A stretch of DNA of 64,000 nt from Dryas octopetala (taxonomy: Eukaryota > Streptophyta > Magnoliopsida > Rosales > Rosaceae), in NCBI GenBank assembly GCA_963921425.1, contig OY992839.1, positions 14,549,409-14,613,408 of the forward strand, read 5' to 3'. The translations under genes and the position numbers were made by a program. Shown here in pieces: positions 22,050 through 32,427 of the stretch. The notes below the pieces were generated by a model. That model was not told where the DNA came from and made no database searches. It was given only the letters and a program-made list of their open reading frames with translations. How positions within the stretch are numbered: position 1 is the stretch's first letter; each line of letters opens with the position of its first letter.

Positions 22050-23437
22050 GCACGCCTATCAACATGCATCGCAGGTATATCAGCTGGGGTAACACCAATT
22101 CCATAGCCTCTTATCCCATTGCTTTTCTCAGAGTAAGAGTAAGATGCCAAAATAGAAATTAGACAATAATCTACCAGCATACACAATAAACAACACCCAT
22201 TTGAAGCTTTAAATCAGAGTAAGAGTAAGATGCCAAAATAGAAATTAAACTATAGACACAGAGTATTATCATCAGTACTGAAGCTTTAAATTAGTGCATG
22301 ACATAAACTCAACCTCATAAAAATTTTATGTAATAAAACCAACCTTCTATTTTAACAAGTCTAATTTAAAGCATATATTTTTTAAGGAGTGAACCATCCA
22401 AATTCTGAATTGTTCACAGTAGGTGAATGTTGCAGCACTCCCAAATGGAATCAATTCGAAATGCTGACCCTTACCAAGTAAAGATGTATGTCCTCTGTCG
22501 ATGAACCATCAGCTGCTTTATAAGTATAGCAACTAAGAACAAGAAACTCAAGCATGACATTAGATTTTCGAAACCAATATAAAGGAACAATTGGCTGGAG
22601 AGGTGGCATGTGCTTTACTTTAATGTACAAAGACCAATAAAGAAGAAAGGAGATACTTTGAGTGGTTGAAAAACCTATATTCCAACCTCTTAACTAGTTA
22701 ACTACTTATTATTTAGAAAAATTAAAAACAAATAAGAAGATAACTGCTCTACATGGAGGCTACTCAAAATGTACCTGCTTCTACTGGTACAAGATCCTTC
22801 ATGCCTTGATTAATTACCTGCAGATGCTCCAGTTCTTCAGCTGCAGACCATAACCCTGTTTCAAAACTTTCTCAACAATGATATTATTAAGCTGCCATGC
22901 ACATAGACTCAGCTAGTGTCTCTGATTTATCATATATATCTATTAATTAAGTCCCAAATATTTCAAAGCCTTGCTGATAGATTGTCACAACAGTTAATTA
23001 TTTGAATACACATCTGAAACATCTGTGCAAAAATTGCTTCTAGATCCTAGTACTTGGGATACAATCCATGAAATTAAAAGGAAAAGGCATCTTGGGATAT
23101 ACCAACACATCTTTGCTCATCCATTAACATAATTTAGCCAGTACAATCCGATGATTACATATTCAGGGATATACCAACACATCTTTGCTCAACCAACATT
23201 TCTCATAAAAATAGAATTGGATAAGCTAATGTAACATAATCAGCATACATATTCAAGTAATAGAATGATGATTACATAGCCCATCTCCTTGTCACATTCA
23301 AGTTAAACAAAAGTATAAGAAAAGCAGCCTCATCATGTTTGCCATTTTACTGTAATTCTCAATCTATAGGAAACTTCCAAAATGACTGTAAAGGTAAATA
23401 TGAAATAGGGATGACTGGGAATGAAGATTAGTAGTAC

Positions 23438-23734
23438 CTGGTGCTTGGTCAGACGCCTCCTGAGGGCCCTGGTTTTCTTTGGACGCAAATTGAGAGGAAA
23501 GAACTTATTGTTCTTGTAAACTTCTCTAGCAGCTTTTTGCTTCTGGGAAATCACTGTCAACGCCTCAATATTGAAAGCCTCACGACCTTGCTGAAATCAC
23601 AAAAACACAATGAATACTGTGAAAAATAAAATAAAAATTATTGAGGGAGAAAGAGATGGGTACATTTTGGAGAGCTTTTTGGGGGCTCCTCCGGTGACCT
23701 TGGCGACTCGGAGAAGAGCGAGCTGTGCTTTCAG
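23438..23734 (-). pseudogene. captured fragment of ribosomal protein L35 (uL29), two exons and intron
   Basis: On the minus strand, 23734-23663 encodes LKAQLALLRVAKVTGGAPKK, ending LSKM before a GT. After an intron with a TTTCAG acceptor, 23590-23438 encodes VVRLSI, then (after a 1-nt deletion) [17 protein letters not shown] and [16 protein letters not shown], before another GT. This matches the middle of the plant cytosolic 60S protein L35. The first ~25 residues and the last ~25 are absent. A retained intron shows capture from genomic DNA and not from mRNA. It lies inside the CACTA element in the same orientation as the coiled-coil frame. Confidence 0.85.
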
Positions 23735-23771
23735 ATAACTTGTAGTAGTGTCTGTCTGATAAGTAGTAGTT

Positions 23772-24966
23772 GAAGGAATTAAATTTCGAAATTTTCGGCT
23801 AAATTCGTTTTTTTAGGGCGTTGAAATCGAAACACATGTTTAATAATTTTTCAGAAAAATTTTGCCGAAATTTATCAAAATTTATCGAAATTATCAAAAT
23901 TTTCATATTTTTTATTTTCTCCAACTTCTAAAATTAACCAAAAATAACTCGAGACTTCAAAAAATTCTACGAACTCATATTGATGAGTACTAATTTCCTA
24001 TAACCTCAAAATAGTCAAATTGCTTTCAAAAAAATTATGAAAAATCCTACTCTTATAATTTAATTTTGAAAAAAATAATAATCGTCAAATTCTTAAATTT
24101 TCATTTTCTAAAATTTATTTCCACGCAACTAAGCTCTAGAACCACAACCAAAGGTCTAAATTAGTTAAAATAAATTTAAAAAAATTTCTAATTCCTTTAA
24201 ACAAACCTTAAAACAAATTTGAAAAATTTTAAGTAACAAAATTACCATAAGCCAAAATTTGGGTTGTTACACTTAATGAAGACAAAGCTTGGCTAAGTAA
24301 GAGACACGGGAAAAAAGGAAGGAAAGATAAAAAATAAAAAAAAGACTGAAGAGAGAGGCATGGGGAAAAAAAGTAAGGAAAAAAAAAAAAAGGGGGGGTT
24401 TGGGGCATTTGGGCAATTGGAAAGAAGAAAAAAAGGTTTGAGATTTCTTTTAGTTATTTTAAATCTTAAACTTTTAATACATTTCTATATAAAAAAAAAA
24501 TTAAAAGTATCCTAAAGGGCTTAAAACCTAAGATCCTAAAAAATATAGAGTATATAGGGTTTAATGTATAGATTATAGAGTATAAAGAGTCTTAGGGTAT
24601 ATAGAATATATAGAGTATTAGGGTTTAGATTTTAGTGTATAATTAAATTATACAGTATAAATTAAGAATATACTAATTTTGTTTATTCATTATACTAATT
24701 TTATTTAACAGTATTTGCTTCAGCGCGTATTATATTCACCTTATATCATATGAAACCTACTATATAATTTGATTTCTTCAATGTTTTCTATCAATTAAGT
24801 AGATAATATATTAAATAAACATATGATAAAGTTTCATTCAAAATTTCCGTATTTTGATAGTAATTTCCGTCATTTCCATCTAATTTCTGTCGAAATTTAA
24901 AAATCTTTGAAATTTTCGTCGAAATTTCCATCGAAATTTCTTCGAAACTCGAAATTTTATTCATTA
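23772..24966. mobile_element. GAAATTTCG-ended transposon, copy 1 (nested in the CACTA element)
   Basis: Both ends are dense in GAAATTTCG/CGAAATTTC motifs in inverted arrangement. Read on the minus strand it aligns over long stretches with 54347-55693. It is AT-rich with a purine-rich block near 24300-24430 and no coding capacity. The flanks share TAGTAG, but no clean target duplication is visible. Nesting shows that it arrived after the CACTA element. Confidence 0.7.
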
Positions 24967-25426
24967 CTTAGTAGTGATAACTCTTTTTTTTTTTTCTTTC
25001 ATATAATATTTTATCAAACTAGATTGAAACAGAGGTATTTGGGGTTGGAGAACTGTAGGTGTTGGATAGTGTGCCAAAACACCTGTTAAGTGTTGCTGTA
25101 CACCCAGTAGTCACCTACACTATTGTCAAGATGGTAACTTTATAGCTGTAGCTTTTGTGGAATCTGACATTTTAGTAATCTAAACTGTGTAAGTAACTAT
25201 CATTAAATAGTTAATTCATGGCTCTTTTACGTTAATGGTTTTTTTAAGTATTAAGCAATTACTTTAGCTTTGCCTAGCCACATTGGTTGATGTTAACAAA
25301 CTTAAATAGGGATGGCTTATGAAGTCAATGTGAAAACAGTGTTTGTTGACCATAATTTTGGGCAAATGCAATGGTATGGAATTTAGTCACTAAAAATAGT
25401 GAGTATTGCCTAAATTTGTTGTAGTG

Positions 25427-27369
25427 ATACTAGTCTCTTAGCACACGTTCCGCATGTGTCAATTGACATTTATATTGTTTTTTTTCTTTTTATATTTTTT
25501 TTATTGTTTAATAAGGAGTTTTTTTATTTTTAAAATTTTATTTTAATAGTTATTTTTTACAATTATACCCTCATTTATTAGGTTGTTTTTAATGTGATTG
25601 TTTTGTTGAATAAAAGACATTTTAGGTAATACTATTTTTGGTGAATCATGTAACACCAAACTTTTTTCCTAGTTTTATAATAGTAAAGAACTAAAGATAG
25701 ATAAAAAATATATATATATATCTATATGCATAATAAAAAAAAAAGAGTTTTTTTGTCTAAAGCCAAAAAAGTTGGCCCACTCATGATATCCAATGATAGG
25801 CCAATTCACTTTTAATGAGCCATGCAAGTGCTTGGCACAAATGTTGATCGCTCGACGCTTTTTCTTTCTCAGTTGTTACAACATTGCCACTATTCGATAT
25901 AAACAACAATTGCCATTGTGCAACAATGACATTGTTGCACAATATAAAGCTGAAAAAAAATGATAAAACACAAAATTACATCTTATGAAGTCACATCGAC
26001 CATAATTTCGATCAACAGGAACAATATATGATTGTCACTGTACATTTGTCAGTGTTATTACTATTTGACAGTAGTAATCACTCTAGTATAAAAATTAATA
26101 ATAAAGAGCATGCCGAGTGCTTGGCACTGGAGAATCTTCCGTGTTATAACATGAGATTTTTTATTTTTATTTTTTTAAAGGGTGGACTGTTCTAAAATTG
26201 CCATTCTTAATTAGGTTGGTTAATTAAGATTAGAAAATGTAGATTGAATTTATTCATCATTTATTTAAAAAAATTGTTTTTTTAGAATTAAAGTTCCAAT
26301 TAAAACTATTAAATTAGAAGTTTCTTTTGAGTATCAGTAGAGTTCACATGCAAGTTACTAGGACAATTAATGAAACAAGATACAAAGGAGAAGAAAGGAA
26401 AGGATATATATATACTCAATTAATCTAAGTGCATGTTCGTGTTATACAACATTTACTACGTACACAGTTCCAAAGCTTTCAAGCTGGAGCACATTTTTGT
26501 GAGGAAAATATAGTGACATATGAGTTTGCTGATATTGGACGTTATTGTGCAAATTTTTGTGTAATTTAATTTTCATTCCATATAATTATCAAGATTTTGT
26601 ATAATGTTCGGAAATATTGGGATCCCATGGAGATCCTCCTTGTAATGTTCTATTTCTTTATATAAAAAAAGTCCAAGCGTTGAAAAGTTCAAATCACACC
26701 TCACTGGCTACGTACATATCTAGAAGACTTTCGGTGCATACTGAATAGTCGACAAACATAAATTTAATATCCTGATTTGATCGACCTGGGTTTAAGAGAC
26801 TAGCCAGTCTACGATGTATTCATGAACTAATTAATATTGGGCTGCAAAATCAGGCGTGTGTTTTATGAGCCAAAAAAGTGGAAAATTCTACGACGTGGTC
26901 AGGTGGGTGATTTTTAATATTTCGATATTGATATCGGTCAATATTTTCGTTCCTAGGTTATATATATTTTATCATTGGATAAATTAAAAATATGCTAAAG
27001 CATATGCATGACATACATATGCTATAATTGCTATTTACACAATGTAAATCCTACTTTTATAAAATATATAATATACAAGATGGTGTCGATCGGTTGAGAT
27101 TGTCGAAATGGTTGTATTCAAATTTGAAGCCACTAAGTTACTTAAAATAATATCTGCATTTAAAGAGAAGTTCTCCAATTAATGAGTATTCATCAGTAGT
27201 CACCAGCCTCACCGGCCTGTTTCATCGACTAATCAACATTAAATTTAATTTAATTTATGGTAACTCATTTAATCTGTACGTACACAAGAGTTGACATAGT
27301 CACCAGCACTAGTATAATTTTTCGTCCAAAAAATAAAGGGGAAGACAAATTGCATATATGAAGAACCAC
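25427..27369. other. AT-rich intergenic sequence including a dispersed repeat copy
   Basis: No gene is seen. 25860-26215 is copy 2 of the TGACAGTGGTAAT family (compare 12780-13165). The remainder is AT-rich and unassigned, and leads up to the dioxygenase promoter. Confidence 0.5.
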
Positions 27370-27376
27370 TATAAAA
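27370..27376 (+). promoter_or_regulatory. TATA box of the dioxygenase gene
   Basis: TATAAAA, 112 nt before the ATG at 27489. It would place transcription start near 27400 and give a 5' UTR of roughly 85 nt. Confidence 0.6.
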
Positions 27377-27488
27377 GTAGCATGAAACATATCATTTGAT
27401 TTGTACGTATATCTCACACTTTTCTCTCCATTTAGTAAGTAAAGCAAATTATTGCATAATATCACGTACCCTAGTATTGATTAGTGAA

Positions 27489-29036
27489 ATGGGTTCCCTA
27501 ACAGTGCCTAATAATAAGCAGCTTCCCACAATCAATTTCTCTGTGGAAGACTTGAAACCTGGTTCAAGTCTTTGGCTCTCCACCTCCAAACAAGTCCGGC
27601 ATGCACTCGAAGAGTACGGTTGTTTCGTTGCGTTTTACGATCGAATCCCTGCTCAAATTCTGGACCAAATCTTTGCCCAGTCCAAAGATTTGTTTGAGGT
27701 TCCCACAGAAAACAAAGCCAAGTATACAAGTGAGGAACCATATCGTGGGTACATTGCACCAAACCCCTTTTTGCCACTCTATGAAGGCTTGGCCATTGAT
27801 AATGTCACATCCCCTCAAGAAACTCAAAGGTTCAGGGATCTCATGTGGCCTCATGGAAAGCCCAACTTCTGGTAATAATTAGTTAATTATGTTGATTGAT
27901 ATTGTATTTATCTATTAATCTAATTAATGTTACTTTTATTAATTGATTTTGTTGTTTTAATTAACTGGTGCTGGTGCAGTGAAACCACAGATTCCTTTGC
28001 CCAGCTGATGGCGGCTTTGGAACACATGGTGGAGCAAATGATATTCGAAAGCTTTGGCGTAGGGAGGCAACATGAGTCTGTTGCTAGTTCCAACAGTCAC
28101 CTTCTTCGATTCTTGCGATACACGGTACCACAAGAAGACAGTACTGATAACATCCTAAGATTTCCAAGCCATACAGACAAAAACTTCACAACCATAATTG
28201 TTCAACATGCTGTTGGTGGCTTGGAGGTCAAAACAAACCAAGGTGACTGGATTAGCGTTGAGTCCTCACCTTCACAGTTTGTATTCATGGCGGGCGATGG
28301 ATTGCAGGTGGGTTCCACATTTATTAAGATGTACGTAGTACACTAATATATAATATACATGCATGGTATAAAAAAAATGTGATAGATATTAATTATAGGT
28401 TTAATTATATTTTTACCGCTCGATCAGATATTTATTTATTTTAATTTACCACCTATAAACTATTCTCGTGTTCTACTTTAACTTTTTTCGTCAGCCAATC
28501 CATCAATATTAGTGACACAAACCCCCCTAACACATCAGCGTTTTTTACGATTTGGGTGACAGAATGAATAGAAAAAGGTAAGGTAACACATAGAAATAGT
28601 TGCAGGAGGCTAGGGAAAGCGAGACAACTAAATATCTTAGTTGTAAAATGAGAATCAATTGAAACTATAGATGATAAATGGATAATTAATAAGTCTTAAT
28701 CATAACTAAATAGACTCTCGTAATTAAAACTAAAGTAATTTTTGTTTTTTGTTTTTTGTTTTTTTTTTAAATTTGGTATAGGTATGGAGCAATGACAGAG
28801 TAAGAGCTTGCCACCATCGAGTGAAGAATTGCAGCGACAAGCCGAGATACTCGCTTGGGCTGTTCACATTCAATAATGGCGTATTACAAGTACCAGAAGA
28901 ACTAGTGGATGACAAGCACCCATTGCAGTATAAGCCATTTGATAGTCGTGGGTATATACGATTCTATAGTACTAATGCTGAGGCCAAGAAGGCAGAGTCT
29001 CCTATCAAACTTTACTGCGGTACCGGAGCTAATTAA
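27489..29036 (+). CDS. 2-oxoglutarate/Fe(II)-dependent dioxygenase, AOP1-like, 321 aa, three exons
   Basis: Exons are 27489-27871, 27980-28307 and 28782-29036, all with GT-AG introns and matching phases. The DIOX N-terminal region (residues 1-about 130) contains LPTINFS, EEYGCFV and EPYRGYIAP. The C-terminal double-stranded beta-helix has the complete iron triad: H192 and D194 in SHTD, and H249 in CHHRV. The 2-oxoglutarate-binding R259-Y-S261 is also present. Family members oxidise small molecules (glucosinolates, flavonoids, hormones, alkaloids) using O2 and 2-oxoglutarate in the cytosol. The overall style is closest to the plant AOP1-like group, whose substrates are mostly unknown. All visible motifs are intact, so an active enzyme is expected. 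Confidence 0.93.
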
Positions 29037-30040
29037 AACCAGAGAGAGTATTAATTAATTTGATGAGATCTAAATAAACAAGAGGGTTATTGTTGTTAGG
29101 ATATTCAGTTGGTGAAATAATTACTAGACTCTCGACACGCGCTCATGCAGTACTTATCAAGAGTCTTTTTTTTTTTTTTTTTTTCATTATATAGAGTAAG
29201 TGTGGGTAGTTGATTTTGTGTACGTGAACTGCTTTGAATTAGATTACATGGTGTGGTTTCCAATTTTATTTTGTGGTATTAATTTCATGTTTGCTTCCTT
29301 AATTTACAATCAGTGTGATATATATTATACTCCAAAATGCTGTAATAGTCCATCTGTCCCTATTAGATCTATCATCTATGTCCCTATTATAAAGAATTCC
29401 ATCCTTTAATTTTCCTCACGAGTAAATTGTAGGATTATTAACAGTTGTTGTTGTAATTGGAATTAGGATCGATCCTTTTATCTCTTTCTCTATCTCCTTT
29501 TCACACAATCATTTTCTCAAAATTTTGATGAGTTTATGTTTACACCCGGTTTCGGCCATTAGCCACATCGGCAGCATGGATGACTTCACAGCCCAAATCA
29601 GCATAAAACTGAAGCCCAATAAAGAATAACGTGGTAGACTACAGCGGCCTGAGTCCTAACCAGTGGACTAAATTTGGACATTCTCAGGCCCAATATGTTG
29701 TATTAGGCTTTAAGTTGTCGGCCTAGGCCCAGTAAAAAAGGTTAAGTTTACTTGTAGTAATACTCTAATTTCTTTTATAGTAAACAAAATTATAATCAAT
29801 TGTAATTTGTAAGAGCAACAATGAGTGCAAGTTTTTAATTAGGGCTATTTACAAAAAAATTAATAAAACAATTCAAAATTATAAATAGGTCAATGAATAA
29901 TTTTGAGATTCCAAAATAATCACCATTGACCTATTTGTAATAAATGAAATTATGCATTTTACAAAAGAGGATATAATAAAAACTACAAATTACAACCACT
30001 GCCATTAACATCACTAACTAACGTATGAAAATTTCAATAA
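29037..30040. other. dioxygenase 3' flank and unassigned repeat-like DNA
   Basis: Contains the likely 3' UTR, a T18 run near 29168, and a GGCCCA/GCCCAA-rich segment (29530-29750) that looks repeat-derived. No gene is seen. Confidence 0.4.
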
Positions 30041-30180
30041 ATTACAAAAAGGTCAATCAATGCTTACCCATCGATGATGTCAGCAATATATCTTAATTTT
30101 AAAAATTACAAAAAGGTCAATCAATACTGCGATGATGTCAGCAATATATCCTAATTTTGAAAAATAACAAAAAGATCAAC
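30041..30180. repeat. ~60-bp tandem repeat, about 2.3 copies
   Basis: ATTACAAAAAGGTCAATCAA begins at 30041 and 30105. Each copy is followed by GATGATGTCAGCAATATATC. A third partial unit starts near 30163. Confidence 0.85.
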
Positions 30181-30229
30181 AACTAACCAGAAGCTGACAC
30201 ATGTCTAAAGTAAATGTCAACAACAATTT

Positions 30230-30430
30230 TTTTTTTTCTCCTTTTTCTATATACAACAATGTGTAACCTTTTTTTTCCCCTCCTTTCTTCTTTTTTTTAC
30301 TTACAGCAACAAGTAACTTTTTTTTTTTTTTTTTTCCATTTCTCCTCTTTTTACTTGTAACAACATGTAAGTTTTTATTTTTTTTTTCTCCTTTTTTACC
30401 TGCAGCAACATACAATGGTTTTTCTTTTCC
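30230..30430. repeat. pyrimidine-rich array of ~50-bp units
   Basis: Four degenerate units each carry CAACA(A/T)GTAA or a variant (near 30255, 30304, 30356 and 30402), separated by T-rich tracts. Low complexity and non-coding. Confidence 0.65.
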
Positions 30431-30489
30431 CCCCATTTTTTCTCATTTTTTTCCTTGCATCTTGTTTCTCTTCATCCTCTTGTTTAAGA

Positions 30490-30870
30490 TGCATATTAGA
30501 CCATGTAGTGTACATATTAGACACTGTTTTTTAATTGAAAACTATCGCACAGTTACCGATTTTAAATTGAAAATTATCGCACAGTTTCAAAAACATATTA
30601 GAGGCAGTGTCTAATATGCCGATTTTAAACTGGAAATTGTCACACAATTTCGAAAACATATTAGACATGGCTTGGCAGTAGGCAGTGTCTAATATGCCGA
30701 TTTTAAATTAGAAATTGTGGCACAGTTTCGGAAACATATTAGATACTGTTAAGCAGTGTGCATATTAGACACTATGTGACAGTTACTGATTCGAAATCAA
30801 CAATTGTGTGACAGGTACTGAAACAGATACTGTCACACAAATACTGAAATAGATACTGTCACACAAATAC
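30490..30870. repeat. degenerate array built on ACATATTAGA and ATTG(T)CACAGTTTC motifs
   Basis: CATATTAGA recurs near 30490, 30509, 30594, 30656, 30735 and 30760. It is interleaved with CGATTTTAAA(T/C)TxGAAA and CACAGTTTC segments and with the reverse complement TCTAATATG. Units of about 60-90 bp with local inverted copies give strong folding potential. No coding sense. Confidence 0.7.
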
Positions 30871-31452
30871 TAAAAATCAGTTATTAATCATTCAAAAATG
30901 CTCTAAAGCTACTTAGATCAGATCGGAAAAATTGGCAGAACTTCTTTTCTATCAACCTTGCGTTTGGTTGAAAACAACTCAACCAAAATAGAATAGGGGA
31001 CTAAACCCTAAAGAGAAGATAGAGGAGAAAGCGATTTCTAAGAGAGAATAGCTCAAGGATGTGAAAGGATGAAGAAATGAGGAGGAGGAGGCCGATATTT
31101 ATAGGCTGGGCATAAACCTCCAAATACTTCGGTGGCTTTACCAAGCCCTCGACATGGATATGGTGGCAGTCCAATTTTTTGCCACCTGTCATGGTTGTTG
31201 CCACCCATGGTCACCTAGATTGAAGCCTAAGATAGGTCCTAGTACCCCAAAGTCAGCTTAGGAACTAAGTTTTAGCTTCCTAAGGGTTCTGAGAATTTTC
31301 TAGAAGTTGAAAACATTTTTAGAAATTAGAAAATATTTTTTTAAGTGATTAAAATGATTTTTAAACTATTTTTTAAAATTTAAAAATAATTATTAACTAA
31401 TTAAAATTAATTAACTAGAATTTAAAACAATTATTTAATAATTACTTATTCA

Positions 31453-31612
31453 GAAATGCTTTAAAGCTAACTGGTTAACAAGATAATACAAAACTAGCCA
31501 TCTTTTTGGACTCACTACATTATGTAATCTTATAATCTGAATCATTTTTTTTTATTCTACTTCAAAAATCATCTTTGTAAAAATCTTCTAAATTGGAAGT
31601 CTGTTAAGCACA
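31453..31612. mobile_element. half copy of the foldback MITE seen at 48013-48410
   Basis: AACTGGTTA-A-AAG followed by TAATACAAAACTA(G/A)CCA, ACTCACTACATTATGTAAT and a TTGGAAGTC end follow the left arm of the complete element at 48013. The right arm is absent here. Confidence 0.6.
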
Positions 31613-31701
31613 ACCCGCATTTAATCGTACTCATATCATGCAAGATTGGTTATAAACGGGTTGTACCCGTGCCGTTCTTGTATCGACCTAGTCTGTTTGA
31701 C

Positions 31702-32130
31702 GAACAATACTTGGGTCACCCCTTGGGGGGTATCTCAAGGTCACTCCACCCTTCTAAATTCTGATTTTGGCAATGTCGGTGTATAATCGGAACTGTTCAC
31801 TTTTTAGATAACATATTAAAGATCATCTCTGCAAAAAATCAAATCAATCGGAAATCGTTTGATTATATAATTGTTGTCAATTAAATAGAAAAAATAGATG
31901 GTTTTCAATTAAAGAGTGATTTTTTTACCAAACCATTGATTTTTTCTATTTAATTGACAACAATTATATAACCAACGATTTGCGATTAATTTAATTTTTT
32001 GCAGAGATAATCTTTAATATGTTATCTAAAAATTAAACAATTTTGATTATATATTAATATTGCCAAAATTAAAATTTAGAGAAATATGGTGACCCTGAGA
32101 GACCCCAAGGGGGTGACCCAAGTATTGTTC
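31702..32130. mobile_element. long foldback MITE, 429 bp
   Basis: The left arm starts GAACAATACTTGGGTCACC and the right arm ends GGTGACCCAAGTATTGTTC. The arms pair with only scattered mismatches for about 200 bp each, so nearly the whole element is one hairpin. TTTGAC lies directly left (31696-31701) and again 2 bp beyond the right end (32133-32138), a possible target duplication. No coding capacity. Confidence 0.85.
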
Positions 32131-32427
32131 CCTTTGACACCTCTAAATGGAGTAAATGCTGGATTGGTCTGTAATAAGCTTTTGTCCAGCTGTGTTGAGC
32201 CACATAAGCGGTCAAATTGAGCCGAGTTCAAGCTTTCAGTTCTACTTTTACCACATACATATCAAGCCGTTCTCAAAGTTCAATCATGTCGGGTTTTTTT
32301 TGGTCGAAAGGTTTTATCACAAACTCAGACATAAAAAAACCCGTAGAACAACTGAACAAGATACAAAATACAATATCCTTTATTTCTCAGAAAACCCAAC
32401 AAAATATTGCATTGCAAGGAAAAATCC

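Larger units (their letters stand above)
20540..25426. mobile_element. CACTA (En/Spm) transposon, 4,887 bp, with ATA target duplication
   Basis: The left end CACTACAACAAAT (20540) and the right end read on the other strand share 31 of 35 terminal bases. The flanks are ATA on both sides (20537-20539 and 25427-25429), the 3-bp duplication typical of CACTA elements. No TPase (TnpD-like) frame is seen, so it is non-autonomous. On its minus strand it carries exon-like pieces of a chimeric transcript: a ribosomal protein L35 fragment (23734-23438), a short open piece near 22866-22790 (encoding GLWSAAEELEHLQ), and a coiled-coil frame (22049-21567). A separate repeat element (23772-24966) is inserted near its right end. 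Confidence 0.9.
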
